A DNA stretch of 64,000 nt from Streptomyces sp. YIM 130001 (GCF_003574445.1 NZ_KZ984553.1:124001-188000), one strand, 5' to 3'. Shown: positions 1 through 8,379, counted from the stretch's first letter. Numbers and translations are program-made. Notes: a model not told the origin generated them from the sequence alone.

Positions 1-46
1 GGCCCCTCATTTGAGCCGGGTTACCGATCACCATCAGGCCTCTCAT

Positions 47-61
47 GGCGCGATCAGCGCC
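47..61. terminator. small hairpin downstream of msrB
   Basis: A GGCGC / GCGCC inverted repeat with a 5-nt loop lies about 45 bp beyond the msrB stop. It is a weak candidate terminator for the leftward murC-msrB unit. I see no gene in positions 1-106. Confidence 0.3.
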
Positions 62-106
62 ACACTCAGAAGATCGGCGTCGGCCGCGGAACCGGCTTCG
101 TCGGCG

Positions 107-514
107 TCAGTCCTCCACCGGATTGAGCGTCAGCGAGATCGAGTTGATGCAGTACCGCTGATCCGTAGGCGTCGCATAGCCCTCGCCCTCGAAGACGTGG
201 CCCAGGTGGGAGCCACAGCGAGCGCAGCGCACCTCCGTTCGCACCATGCCGTGCGACGTGTCGGAGATCAGCTCCACCGCGTCCGAGTCACGCGGGTCGT
301 AGAAGCTCGGCCAGCCGCAGTGGGACTCGAACTTCGTGGTGGAGGTGAAGAGTTCGGCGCCGCAGGCGCGGCAGGCGTAGGTGCCCTCGGTCTTGGTGTC
401 GGTGTACTCCCCGGTGAAGGCGGGTTCCGTGCCGGCCTGGCGCAGGACGGCGTACTCGGCCGGGGAAAGTTCGGCGCGCCACTGCTCGTCGGGCTTGTCG
501 ACGTCGTACGACAT
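107..514 (-). CDS. msrB: peptide-methionine (R)-S-oxide reductase MsrB
   Basis: A 135-aa cytosolic repair enzyme that reduces the R epimer of methionine sulfoxide in proteins, normally using thioredoxin. It is a full-length single-domain MsrB. Two CxxC zinc pairs are visible at about residues 48/51 and 97/100 (CRAC and CARC), and the catalytic cysteine is near 122 in RYCINS. The chosen ATG has GAGGAG six bases upstream; a longer in-frame reading has no such site and would run back into murC. It lies 49 nt downstream of murC on the same strand, so the two are probably cotranscribed, linking cell-wall synthesis with oxidative repair only by position. Nothing is missing from the family signature. 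Confidence 0.97.
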   Translation of the reverse strand: MSYDVDKPDEQWRAELSPAEYAVLRQAGTEPAFTGEYTDTKTEGTYACRACGAELFTSTTKFESHCGWPSFYDPRDSDAVELISDTSHGMVRTEVRCARCGSHLGHVFEGEGYATPTDQRYCINSISLTLNPVED

Positions 515-563
515 ATGCGTTCTCCTCGGCGTGCGGAAGCTCTGGGTCCGGGCTGCGGACCGG

Positions 564-1958
564 TCAGCGGGACAGGCGGGCGAGGATCTCGGGACCGAGG
601 TCCGTGACGTCGCCCGCGCCCATGGTGAGAACGAGATCACCGGGCTTCGACATTCCCGCGACCACCTCGGGCACCGCTTCCTTGGAGGGTTCGGCCACCA
701 CGTCGGCGCCGGCCGCGCGGGCCGCGTCGACGATCAGGGCGCTGGTGATGCCGGGAATAGGGTCCTCGCGGGCCGGATAGATGTCGAGGACCACGGAGGC
801 GTCTGCGAGGGCGAGGGCGTCGCCCATCTCCTTGCCGAGCTCCTGGGTGCGGGAGAAGAGGTGCGGCTGGAAGACGACGAGGAGGCGGGAGTCGCCGGCC
901 GCCGCCCGCATGGCCTCCAGGTCCGCGGTCATCTCGGTCGGGTGGTGGGCGTAGGAGTCGATGACCTGGACGCCGGCGGCCTCGCCCTTGAGCTGCAGGC
1001 GGCGCTTGACGCCGGTGTACTTGCCGAGGGCGGAGGCCAGGTTGTGCGCGGGGATGCCGAGGGCGACGCCGGCGGCGAGCGCGGCGACCGCGTTGAGCGC
1101 GTAGTGGCGGCCGGGCACGGAGACCGCGAAGGTGAGCAGCTTGCCGTCGAGCAGGACGGTGACCTCGCTGCTCAGGCCGCGCGGGGTGATCTTGTGGACG
1201 CGTACGTCGGCGGATTCGGACTCGCCGTAGGTGACGACCTTCAGGGACGACTGGTCGCGCAGCCGGCGGGTCAGTTCGATCGCGCCGGACTGGTCGGCCG
1301 AGACGATGAGGGTGCCGCCGGGCACGATGCGGCCCGCGAAGGTCTCGAATGATTCGTAGATCTCGTCCATCGAGGCGTAGTTGGCGTGGTGGTCCAGTTC
1401 CACGTTGAGGACGATGGCGACCTCGGGGGCGTACTTGTGGAAGCTGCGGTCCGATTCGTCCGCCTCGGCCACGAAGATCTCGCCCGTGCCGTGCTCGGCG
1501 TTGGAGCCGGGGGCGTCGAGGTCACCGCCGATGGCGTACGAGGGCGAGAGGCCGAGCGTGGACAGGGCCACGGCGAGCATCGACGTGGTGGTCGTCTTGC
1601 CGTGGGTTCCGGCGACGGCGATCGGCCGCAGGCCGTCCATCAGGGAGGCGAGCGCGTCGGAGCGGTGGACGACGGGGATGCCGCGGGTGTGGGCGGCGGC
1701 CAGCTCCGGGTTGTCGTCGCGGATGGCGGAGGAGACGACGACGCTCGTCGCCTCCTCGGCCAGGTGCTCGGCGGCGTGCCCGATGTGGACCGTGGCGCCC
1801 TGCGCCCGCAGCGCCTCGGCCGTCGCCGATTCGCGGGAATCGCTGCCCGCCACCGAGGCGCCGCGTCGGGCGAGGATCTTGGCGATGCCCGACATTCCCG
1901 CCCCGCCGATGCCGATGAAGTGCGGTCGGTCCATGGCGGGGGGAAGGCCGGCGGTCAT
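564..1958 (-). CDS. murC: UDP-N-acetylmuramate--L-alanine ligase MurC
   Basis: A 464-aa cytoplasmic ATP-dependent ligase that adds L-alanine to UDP-MurNAc, the first amino-acid step of peptidoglycan precursor synthesis. The N-terminal Rossmann motif HFIGIGGAGMSG lies at about residues 13-24. The Mur ligase P-loop GTHGKTTTT is at 117-125, and SYAHHPTE lies in the central domain. Length is normal for MurC. The ATG follows AGGAGAC at good spacing; an internal ATG nine residues in (MDRPHF) is an alternative start. It is followed closely by msrB and preceded by a 138-nt gap to the small conserved gene on the same strand. It stands alone, away from the division-cell-wall cluster that holds the other mur ligases in actinobacteria (general knowledge). 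Confidence 0.98.
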   Translation of the reverse strand: MTAGLPPAMDRPHFIGIGGAGMSGIAKILARRGASVAGSDSRESATAEALRAQGATVHIGHAAEHLAEEATSVVVSSAIRDDNPELAAAHTRGIPVVHRSDALASLMDGLRPIAVAGTHGKTTTTSMLAVALSTLGLSPSYAIGGDLDAPGSNAEHGTGEIFVAEADESDRSFHKYAPEVAIVLNVELDHHANYASMDEIYESFETFAGRIVPGGTLIVSADQSGAIELTRRLRDQSSLKVVTYGESESADVRVHKITPRGLSSEVTVLLDGKLLTFAVSVPGRHYALNAVAALAAGVALGIPAHNLASALGKYTGVKRRLQLKGEAAGVQVIDSYAHHPTEMTADLEAMRAAAGDSRLLVVFQPHLFSRTQELGKEMGDALALADASVVLDIYPAREDPIPGITSALIVDAARAAGADVVAEPSKEAVPEVVAGMSKPGDLVLTMGAGDVTDLGPEILARLSR

Positions 1959-2096
1959 CTGCGTCTCCTGGGCACGGGATCAAGGACTGGCACGGTGGTA
2001 CGGACCGCAAGCGACGGCACCGGTCCGGGCGGAAGCCGGAACAGTGCCGGTACGGGTCTGCGGCTGCCCCGACGCGGTGTCCGGGGCGGCCCCAGC

Positions 2097-2564
2097 CTAT
2101 TCGCTGTGCGCGTAGAGCTTGAGCACGGGGACGCCGACCTTGTGGCGCGCCCTCGACGCCCAGTCGCGGTGGAAGAACTCCTCGACGTAGTGCGGCGCGG
2201 TCAGCACGATGACCTCGTCGGCCCGGGTCTCTTCGGCGACCGAGGTGAGTACGTCCAAGGGGTGGTCCTCGACCAGTTGTCCGACGGCCTCGCCGCCGGC
2301 GTCGCGCAGCACCTTCAATGAGTGCTCCAGCCCCAGGCGGGCAGGGCCGACGGCCTCGTCGCCCTCCGGTACGTCCGCCTCGTGCACGGCCTCCTCGAGT
2401 TCGCCGAGAGCCACGTCGTCGACCGCGCGCAGCAGCCGGTCCTGGTCGCCGCGCGGTTGCATGAGGACGACGAAGGAGACCGGGTCGTCGCCGTGCAGGG
2501 TGGTGACGAACTCCACGTCCACGGCCGACAGGGCCTTTTCGATCATCAATACGCTCGTGAACAC
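2097..2564 (-). CDS. conserved small actinobacterial protein of unknown function
   Basis: A 155-aa acidic, soluble protein without signal peptide or membrane segment. I recognise it as a conserved streptomycete protein found next to murC, but no catalytic motif is visible. The C-terminal part (RADEVIVLTAPHYVEEFF followed by VGVPVLKLYAH) has the alternating hydrophobic strand and helix pattern of small alpha/beta nucleotide-binding folds such as UspA-like proteins. That resemblance is only inference. Some databases label relatives as indole-3-glycerol phosphate synthase; nothing here supports that, since the protein is far too short for a TIM barrel. The GTG start has AAGGAGAAGGG upstream; an internal ATG seven codons in (MIEKAL) is possible. 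It probably forms a transcription unit with murC. Confidence 0.75.
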   Translation of the reverse strand: MFTSVLMIEKALSAVDVEFVTTLHGDDPVSFVVLMQPRGDQDRLLRAVDDVALGELEEAVHEADVPEGDEAVGPARLGLEHSLKVLRDAGGEAVGQLVEDHPLDVLTSVAEETRADEVIVLTAPHYVEEFFHRDWASRARHKVGVPVLKLYAHSE

Positions 2565-2693
2565 GACGGGCGCCCTTCTCCTTCGGGGGCCGCCTGGCCC
2601 CTGCGGAAACCATCCTGCCCCGTGGTCGCACGAGGTCTGCCGGTTCTAGTGTGCCCAGCGGAACACAAACGGAACGATCAATTCCGCTGATTG

Positions 2694-3650
2694 TCAGGTT
2701 CGACGGTAACGGGTGAACAAAAAACCCTCCTCCTCGAGGAGCGAAGCCAAGGAGAACCGTTTCGGCACGGCGATGCGGGGACCGTCCGCGATCCGCTGAG
2801 CGTCCCCCGATGTGAGCGTCGGCGACAGGGTCAGACAGAGCTCGTCAAGGACTCCGGCCGCGATGAACTGGCCCAGCATGCGCGGGCCGCCCTCGGTGAG
2901 CTGCCGGGTCAGACCGAGTTCGGCCAAGGCCTGTACGGCTCGAGCCGGGTCCACTCCCCTGCCGTCGCCGGCGACGACCACCCGGGCGCCGGCCCGTTCG
3001 GCCTCCTCCTTGCGGTCCTTGCGCGCCTTCTCGCCGGTCAGCACGAGGGTCGGGACCAGTGACGACGTGAAGAGCGGGGCCGAGAAATCGAGGTCGAGAC
3101 CGGCACTGATCACGGCGACGGCCGGAGCCGGGGTCTGGCCCGCCGCCGCACGGCGTTCCGCGAACGCCTCCCGCGCGCGTGCAGGGCGGTATCCCTCCTT
3201 GCGTACGGTCTCGGCGCCGACCAGGACCACGTCGGCCAGACCCCGCAGGGTGCCGAAGATCCGCATGTCGGAGGCGCAGGAGATGGGCTGCGAACGGCCG
3301 TCGTGCTGGGCCGCGCCGTCGAGGGTCGAGACCATGTTGGCCCGTAGCCAGGGAACGGCGGCGGAAAGAGAAGCGGAAGGGCGGTCGGAACCCGGTACCG
3401 AGGCGGAGGAAGCGGAGGGGAAACCAGTGGGTGAGTCGCTCCGAGCGCCGGAAGCGGAATCAGCAGGGGAACCGGAACGGACTCCCCCGCCACCCTCCGC
3501 CCGACCCGTACCGGACTCCGCGGACCAGGGCCCCGCCGACGGCTCCACCGGATAGGCGTAACGGTCGGCCAGCTCGTCGAGCGTCCACTCGCGGTCGGCC
3601 CCCGGGCCCTGGTCGGCTGTTTCATCGGTCACAGGGAAGAGGCTGCGCAT
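2694..3650 (-). CDS. RibD C-terminal-like pyrimidine reductase family protein
   Basis: A 318-aa protein of the RibD C-terminal (dihydrofolate-reductase-like) fold. The core starts at WLRANMVSTLDGAA (about residue 101) and contains the NADPH-binding stretch DVVLVGAETVRKEGY, with LTEGGPRMLGQF further on. The family includes the riboflavin-pathway pyrimidine reductase, but stand-alone members like this one often have unproven substrates. Residues 43-98 are a Gly/Ser/Ala/Pro-rich stretch between two parts of the N-terminus that I expect to adjoin in relatives (see findings). The ATG was chosen because MRSLFPVTDE begins the conserved region and the zapE gene starts only 37 bp away on the other strand, so the two share a short divergent promoter region. 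Confidence 0.85.
   Translation of the reverse strand: MRSLFPVTDETADQGPGADREWTLDELADRYAYPVEPSAGPWSAESGTGRAEGGGGVRSGSPADSASGARSDSPTGFPSASSASVPGSDRPSASLSAAVPWLRANMVSTLDGAAQHDGRSQPISCASDMRIFGTLRGLADVVLVGAETVRKEGYRPARAREAFAERRAAAGQTPAPAVAVISAGLDLDFSAPLFTSSLVPTLVLTGEKARKDRKEEAERAGARVVVAGDGRGVDPARAVQALAELGLTRQLTEGGPRMLGQFIAAGVLDELCLTLSPTLTSGDAQRIADGPRIAVPKRFSLASLLEEEGFLFTRYRRT
3357..3524. repeat. imperfect GCGGAAGC-rich low-complexity segment inside the reductase gene
   Basis: About 170 bp made of short imperfect purine-rich repeats on the plus strand (GCGGAAG, GAGGCGGAGG, GCCGGAAGC). It codes for a Ser/Gly/Ala-rich linker on the minus strand, and its composition differs from the flanking coding sequence. 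Confidence 0.7.
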
Positions 3651-3687
3651 GCCTCGCAGTCTCGCACGGCCCTTAAGGTGGGGAGTT

Positions 3688-4788
3688 GTGTCGACCTCCG
3701 CTCCCGCCACCGGTACTTCGCAGATAGCCGGCGCGGCCCCTCAGTCCCTGTGCGCCCGCGAGCCCCACGTGCCGGCCGATCGTCTGGTCGCCGAGATGGT
3801 GCCGCCACCGCGCTTTCGGACCGCGCGCTTCGAGACGTACGTGCCCGACGAGCGCCAGCCCAGTCAGGCCGAAGCGGTGGAGGTGCTCAGCGGCTTCGCG
3901 GCCGGGCTCACCGGTGCGCACGCGGCGAGCCCGAAGCGGCGCTTCTTCAGCCGCAAGCCCGCCGCTCCTCAGGGCCCCCGCGGGATCTACCTCGACGGCG
4001 GCTACGGCGTCGGCAAGACCCACCTGCTCGCCTCTCTGTGGCACGCCACTCCGGCGGCGCCCGAGCACAAGGCGTTCGGCACGTTCGTGGAGCTGACCAA
4101 CCTGGTGGGCGCGCTCGGCTTCCAGCAGACCGTACGCACGCTGAGCGGGCACCGGCTGCTGTGCATCGACGAGTTCGAGCTCGACGACCCCGGCGACACC
4201 GTCCTCGTCTCCACACTGCTCGGCAAGCTCGTGGAGGCCGGGGTCGCCCTGGCCGCCACGTCGAACACCCTGCCGGGCAAGCTCGGCGAGGGCCGGTTCG
4301 CCTCCGCCGACTTCCTGCGCGAGATCCAGGGCCTGTCCGCACACTTCCGCGCACTGCGCATCGACGGCGACGACTACCGCCACCGCGGTCTGCCGGACGC
4401 CCCCGAGCCGTACTCCGACGGGCAGGTCACCAAGGCGGCGTACGCCACCGAGGGCGCGTCCCTCGACGACTTCCCGCGCCTCGTCGAGCACCTGGCGAAG
4501 GTGCACCCCAGCCGGTACGGCGCACTGACCGACGGGCTCACCGCGGTGTGCCTGACCGGCGCCGAGCCGGTGCCGGACCAGTCCACGGCGCTGCGCCTGG
4601 TGGTTCTCGCGGACCGGCTCTACGACCGCGAGGTGCCGGTGCTGGCCTCCGGAGTACCGTTCGACCAGCTGTTCAGCGAGGAGATGCTGAAGGGCGGCTA
4701 CCGGAAGAAGTACTTCCGCGCCATCTCCCGTCTCACCGCCCTGGCCCGCGACGCGGCCCCACTGGTGAAGGAACAGCAGGGCAACTGA
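3688..4788 (+). CDS. zapE: cell division protein ZapE (AFG1-like ATPase)
   Basis: A 366-aa P-loop ATPase of the AFG1/ZapE family. In E. coli ZapE associates with the division ring; other family members act in protein quality control, so the exact job here is inferred. Walker A is GGYGVGKTH at about residues 104-112, Walker B LCIDEFE at 158-164, followed by an arginine-containing sensor stretch AATSNTLPGKL. There is no membrane segment. The GTG start is placed after AAGGTGGGG; thirteen upstream in-frame codons lack a ribosome site and overlap the divergent reductase gene. It ends 18 bp before the convergent MFS gene, with a small hairpin between. Confidence 0.92.
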   Translation: MSTSAPATGTSQIAGAAPQSLCAREPHVPADRLVAEMVPPPRFRTARFETYVPDERQPSQAEAVEVLSGFAAGLTGAHAASPKRRFFSRKPAAPQGPRGIYLDGGYGVGKTHLLASLWHATPAAPEHKAFGTFVELTNLVGALGFQQTVRTLSGHRLLCIDEFELDDPGDTVLVSTLLGKLVEAGVALAATSNTLPGKLGEGRFASADFLREIQGLSAHFRALRIDGDDYRHRGLPDAPEPYSDGQVTKAAYATEGASLDDFPRLVEHLAKVHPSRYGALTDGLTAVCLTGAEPVPDQSTALRLVVLADRLYDREVPVLASGVPFDQLFSEEMLKGGYRKKYFRAISRLTALARDAAPLVKEQQGN

Positions 4789-4801
4789 GGCCCTCCGGGC
4801 C
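4789..4801. terminator. short hairpin between convergent zapE and MFS genes
   Basis: GGCCC / GGGCC with a TCC loop sits between the zapE stop and the MFS stop. It is small, so it is only a weak bidirectional terminator candidate. Confidence 0.35.
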
Positions 4802-4805
4802 GCAC

Positions 4806-6101
4806 TCACCAGGCGCTCCGTCCGGCCGCCTCCTCCGTGCCGGACGGCGTCGGCACGTCCCCCGATGCGGTGGGCACGTCCCCCGATGCGGTGGGCACGT
4901 CCTCCGATGCGGCGGGTGCATCCCCGGCGCTCACGGCGAGTGGCGCAACCGCCCTGCGCCGCCAGGCCAGTTCGGGCGCCAGTGACAGCAGCCCCAGTAC
5001 GGCCAGGCCGGCCCCCAGCCACAACGGCGAGCGCAGACCGAAGTGTCCGACGAAGACTCCGCCCACGGACGATCCGACGATGACCCCGAGCGTGATGAAC
5101 GACGCGTGCACGGTGTTGACCAACGGCCCCGCGTTACCGGTGCGCTGAACGCGGACGGCCATGGCCGGGTTCATCGTGACACCGACGAGCCCGATGCCCG
5201 TCATCAGCACGACGGCGGCGGTCCCCACGTCGGCCAGCAACGCGAATCCCGCGAGGAATACGGCGTTCAGCGCCAACCCGGCGACCTGGACGCCGACGTT
5301 CCGGCGGTCGGCGAGACGTCCGACGACGGTGTTGCCGACGACGGTCGCGGCGCCGTAGCCGATGAGCAGCACGGGGACGGTGTCCGCATCGAAGCCGCTG
5401 ACCCCGGTGAGGATCGGGTTGAAGTACGTGAAGGCGGCGAAGGTCGCCCCGATGATGAGTGTGCTCGTCGACAGCACCAGCCACAGGCGTGGACGGCGGA
5501 AGACCTGCATCTCGTCGCGGAGGCCGCTGCCGCCCGCCCCGGGCCGTTCCAGTCGCGGAACGGCCACCGCGGTGACTGCCGCCGCGATCAGGGTCAGCAC
5601 GGTGATCGCCCAGAAGGCGGCTCGCCAGCCCAGGTGTCCGCCGATGAAGGTGGCCATCGGCAGGCCGAGGAGCGTGCCCAGCATGAGACCGTTCATGGCC
5701 ACCGCGATCGCACGGCCCCTGACGTTTTCGCGCGTCACGGCGGAACTCACTGAGATCGCGACGCCGAAGAACGCCTGCGCGGCGACGCCGGTGACCACGC
5801 GCGCCGCCAGCATGACGCCATAGCCGGTGGCCGTCGCGGCCAGTACGTTTCCGGCAAGGAAGACGGCGAAGACCATGAGCAGCGCGGGCCTGGGAGGCAG
5901 GCGCATCACGGCCACGGTCAGGAACGGGCCGCCGACCGCCATGGCGACGGCGAACGCCGTGACCAGATAGCCGATCTGAGGGATGGTCACATCAAGGGAG
6001 TCGGCCATCTGCGGCATGAGACCGGCGACGACGAATTCACTGGTCACCATGGCGAAGATGCCCAGGGCCAGCACGTATACGGCACGCGGCACGTGGGTCA
6101 C
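4806..6101 (-). CDS. MFS transporter, DHA1 drug/metabolite exporter type
   Basis: A 431-aa inner-membrane transporter with twelve predicted hydrophobic segments and the AraJ/Cmx-like N-terminus (ALGIFAMVTSEFVVAGLMPQMA). This family exports drugs or small metabolites by proton antiport; the substrate cannot be read from sequence. The cytoplasmic C-terminal tail has a sevenfold-residue repeat (DVPTASG) encoded by a 21-bp tandem repeat. The GTG start has GAGAGG just upstream. The adjacent TetR gene lies upstream on the same strand, and both have matching inverted repeats at their 5' ends, so the regulator very probably controls this exporter. Confidence 0.9.
   Translation of the reverse strand: MTHVPRAVYVLALGIFAMVTSEFVVAGLMPQMADSLDVTIPQIGYLVTAFAVAMAVGGPFLTVAVMRLPPRPALLMVFAVFLAGNVLAATATGYGVMLAARVVTGVAAQAFFGVAISVSSAVTRENVRGRAIAVAMNGLMLGTLLGLPMATFIGGHLGWRAAFWAITVLTLIAAAVTAVAVPRLERPGAGGSGLRDEMQVFRRPRLWLVLSTSTLIIGATFAAFTYFNPILTGVSGFDADTVPVLLIGYGAATVVGNTVVGRLADRRNVGVQVAGLALNAVFLAGFALLADVGTAAVVLMTGIGLVGVTMNPAMAVRVQRTGNAGPLVNTVHASFITLGVIVGSSVGGVFVGHFGLRSPLWLGAGLAVLGLLSLAPELAWRRRAVAPLAVSAGDAPAASEDVPTASGDVPTASGDVPTPSGTEEAAGRSAW
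4849..4932. repeat. 21-bp tandem repeat in the MFS gene tail
   Basis: Three near-identical 21-bp units (4849-4869, 4870-4890, 4891-4911), each containing GGCACGTCC, plus a degenerate fourth copy to 4932. Being a multiple of three, copy-number change would keep the frame. Confidence 0.95.
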
Positions 6102-6111
6102 GTCCTCTCGT

Positions 6112-6139
6112 CAGTTTTAGATGATTCAGTTCAAAACTG
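6112..6139. promoter_or_regulatory. candidate TetR operator upstream of the MFS gene
   Basis: CAGTTTT and AAAACTG face each other across 14 bp. A tighter inverted repeat, CAGTT-CAA-AACTG, occupies 6127-6139. The same element recurs in front of the TetR gene at 6820-6833. The site is within 40 bp of the MFS start codon, fitting repression of the exporter by the neighbouring TetR protein. Confidence 0.7.
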
Positions 6140-6192
6140 GGGCGTGCCTCGAGACGGACGAGACACACGGGGCACGACGCCGACCGCTCCCC

Positions 6193-6220
6193 GTCAGCGG
6201 GTCAGCGGGTCAGCGGGTCA
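6193..6220. repeat. 8-bp tandem repeat at the 3' end of the TetR gene
   Basis: GTCAGCGG is repeated three and a half times, spanning the TetR stop codon at 6210-6212. Because the unit is 8 bp, slippage would change the frame, but every unit carries a TGA on the minus strand, so termination would still occur nearby. Confidence 0.85.
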
Positions 6221-6806
6221 GGGAGTCCATGGCACACGCGGTGACACTCTCGAGCGTGGGGCGATCGGCGCCGTTCTGCGCGGACACCCGCAGGCCGGCG
6301 ATCACCGCATTGAGGAACCGCGCCAGTTCGGCCGGATTCCGAGCGTCGGAGATCTCCCCGGCACGCTGCCCCTGCGCGATGACGTCTCCCAGGTCGGCGA
6401 GGCGCCTGGCCAGGTCACGCTCGAGGAGTCGGGACACCTCGGGGTCGCGCCCCGCCAGTTCCGTACTGCTGTTCACGCCGAAGCAGCCGATACCCCGCCC
6501 CCGAAGGCGATTGCCCTCCTCCGTATCGATGACTGAGGCGAACACCGACCGGAGCCGCTCGACGGCAGAGAGATCCACATCCTCGAGGAGGGCGAGCTGT
6601 CCGGCCGTCGTCCGGTCGAGATAGCGGGCGAGCGCGCGCACGAACAGCGCGTGCTTACTGGAGAACGTGTTGTAGACACTGCTGCGCCCCAGCCCGGTGG
6701 CCTCGCACAAGTCCTGGGTCGAGGCGGCCTCGTACCCCTTCTCCCAGAACAGGCGCATGGCCGCGTCCAGGGCGCGCTCCTCGTCGAACATCCTCGGTCG
6801 CGCCAT
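6210..6806 (-). CDS. TetR/AcrR family transcriptional regulator
   Basis: A 198-aa repressor. The N-terminal helix-turn-helix lies at about residues 8-55 (ALDAAMRLFWEKGYEAAS, then LCEATGLGRSSVYNTF), followed by an all-helical ligand-binding and dimerisation domain typical of the TetR C-terminal families. The first glycine-rich turn and the SSVYNTFSSKHALF recognition region are intact. The gene is immediately upstream of the MFS exporter on the same strand, 108 bp apart. Matching inverted repeats lie before both genes, which points to autoregulation and control of the exporter. The ligand is unknown; it is probably an exported compound. The ATG is the first start after the operator-like repeat. 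Confidence 0.93.
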   Translation of the reverse strand: MARPRMFDEERALDAAMRLFWEKGYEAASTQDLCEATGLGRSSVYNTFSSKHALFVRALARYLDRTTAGQLALLEDVDLSAVERLRSVFASVIDTEEGNRLRGRGIGCFGVNSSTELAGRDPEVSRLLERDLARRLADLGDVIAQGQRAGEISDARNPAELARFLNAVIAGLRVSAQNGADRPTLESVTACAMDSLTR

Positions 6807-6819
6807 GCCGGCACACTAC

Positions 6820-6833
6820 CAGTTTTTGAACTG
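6820..6833. promoter_or_regulatory. candidate TetR operator upstream of its own gene
   Basis: CAGTT-TTTG-AACTG is an inverted repeat ending 14 bp before the TetR start codon. It matches the site at 6127-6139 read on the opposite strand, apart from one extra base in the spacer. Confidence 0.7.
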
Positions 6834-6874
6834 AGCGATCCAATATTTCTGCGGCACGCGTCCACCGACCGCTC

Positions 6875-6898
6875 ACCGGCCGACCGGCCGACCGGCCG
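6875..6898. repeat. ACCGGCCG tandem triplication
   Basis: Three exact 8-bp units lie head to tail in the 193-bp region between the divergent TetR and PhoX genes. Function is unknown; it does not match the 11-bp PHO box repeat pattern. Confidence 0.8.
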
Positions 6899-6999
6899 AA
6901 CACACCCCATGCGTTTCTACGCGCGTGGTTCCCGGCGGCCTGACCGCGTGATACACACGTGCGGGTCACATTCCTGTCCGCCAGCAGGGAGTTGCCCAC

Positions 7000-8379
7000 A
7001 TGTCCGAAGCACCACTGTCCGCAACACGACGTCAAGTCCTCGCCCGTTCGGGCGCCTTGGGAGCGGGCATCGCTTTCACCGGTGCGCTCACCGAACTCTT
7101 CGCGGGCACCGCCGCCGCCCACGGCAGAACGGGCTACGGCCCGCTCGTGCCGGACCCCGATGGCATGCTGGACCTGCCCGAGGGCTTCCGCTACAAGGTG
7201 CTCTCCCGCGAGGGCGACAAACTGCTCTCCGGCGAGGGCGACGTACCGAGCAACCACGACGGCATGGCCGCCTTCCGCGGCAAGCACGGCGGCGTGAACC
7301 TCGTGCGCAATCACGAGAACCGCGTCGACGCGAAGATCAGAGTCCCGGCCGTCGAAGGCCTCACCTACGACCCGAACGGCATGGGCGGCTGTACGGCGCT
7401 GTCCCTCGACCGTAAGAACGAGGTCCTCGAGGAGCGGGTCGCCATCGCCGGCACCGCTGTCAACTGCGCGGGCGGGCCCACCCCTTGGGGCACCTGGCTG
7501 ACCTGCGAGGAGACCGAGGACAAGGCCGGCACGAACGGCTACACCAAGGACCACGGTTTCATCTTCGAGGTGGACCCCGTGGATCCACTGCGCAGCGGAG
7601 CCCACCCGCTCGAGGACATGGGCCGGTTCCAGCACGAGGCGATCGCCGTCGACCCGCGACGCGGGATCATCTACGAGACGGAGGACGCCTTCGAGCGCCC
7701 CTTCGGCCTGTTCTACCGCTTCCTGCCCAACAAGCCGCACGGCGGACTCGGTTCACTGCGCGCGGGTGGCGAACTGCAGGCCATGCGCGTGCCTGGGGTG
7801 CCGGACCTCTCGGCGGTCCACGAGACGGGCGCCACCTTCGACGGCATCGAGTGGGTCGACGTACCCGATCCACTGGCCGCCGAGACGCCGATCCGCTTCC
7901 AGGACTTCGGCACGAAGGGGATCACTCACGGGCAGAAGCTCGAGGGCTGCTATTGGGGCGGCAAGTCCGTCTATTTCGTGTCCAGTTACGCCCGCAGCAA
8001 GGAAGGCTCGGCAGGCGACCACTACGGCCAGATCTGGCGGTACGAGCCCGAGCGCAGCAGGCTGACCCTGGTGATCGTCTTCGGGCCGGACACCGATGTG
8101 CAGCTGCCGGGTGAGGAGCCGGACAACATCTGCCTGGCCCCCAGCGGCGGCCTGATGGTCTGCGAGGACGGCGAGGGCGCCCAGCACGTGTTCGGCCTGA
8201 CCCGGCGCGGCGAGGTCTATCCGATGGCCCGTGGCGCGCAGAACACCGGCACCCCGGAAGAGCCCGAGTGGGGCGAGTTCGCGGGGGTCACCTTCTCTCC
8301 GGACGACGACACGATGTATGTGAACTGCTACACCCCCGGCACCACGTTCGCGGTGACGGGACCCTGGCACCACCGGTAA
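7000..8379 (+). CDS. PhoX-family (DUF839) secreted alkaline phosphatase-like protein
   Basis: A 459-aa protein of the PhoX/DUF839 beta-propeller family. Characterised members are calcium- and iron-dependent alkaline phosphatases that release phosphate from organic esters outside the cell. A twin-arginine signal is clear (TRRQVLARSG at residues 8-17, a hydrophobic stretch, then an AAAHG cleavage region near 40), so it is probably exported folded. Conserved family blocks are NHDGMAAF, RNHEN, GGPTPWGTWLTCEE, FQHEAIAVDP and EDGEGAQHVFGL. AGGGAG precedes the ATG. No PHO box direct repeats were found upstream, so phosphate control is not shown here. A perfect hairpin follows the stop. Confidence 0.88.
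   Translation: MSEAPLSATRRQVLARSGALGAGIAFTGALTELFAGTAAAHGRTGYGPLVPDPDGMLDLPEGFRYKVLSREGDKLLSGEGDVPSNHDGMAAFRGKHGGVNLVRNHENRVDAKIRVPAVEGLTYDPNGMGGCTALSLDRKNEVLEERVAIAGTAVNCAGGPTPWGTWLTCEETEDKAGTNGYTKDHGFIFEVDPVDPLRSGAHPLEDMGRFQHEAIAVDPRRGIIYETEDAFERPFGLFYRFLPNKPHGGLGSLRAGGELQAMRVPGVPDLSAVHETGATFDGIEWVDVPDPLAAETPIRFQDFGTKGITHGQKLEGCYWGGKSVYFVSSYARSKEGSAGDHYGQIWRYEPERSRLTLVIVFGPDTDVQLPGEEPDNICLAPSGGLMVCEDGEGAQHVFGLTRRGEVYPMARGAQNTGTPEEPEWGEFAGVTFSPDDDTMYVNCYTPGTTFAVTGPWHHR

Noticed and set aside
2097..2564. Label of indole-3-glycerol phosphate synthase for the small conserved gene
   Set aside because: The protein is 155 aa, too short for a TIM barrel, and has no TrpC motif.
6193..6220. Short tandem repeats as a CRISPR-like array
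   Set aside because: Units of 8 bp with no spacers. No CRISPR array or cas gene was seen in the window.
6807..6999. Search for PHO boxes upstream of the PhoX gene
   Set aside because: No GTTCACC-type direct repeats are present. The ACCGGCCG triplication has the wrong unit length.
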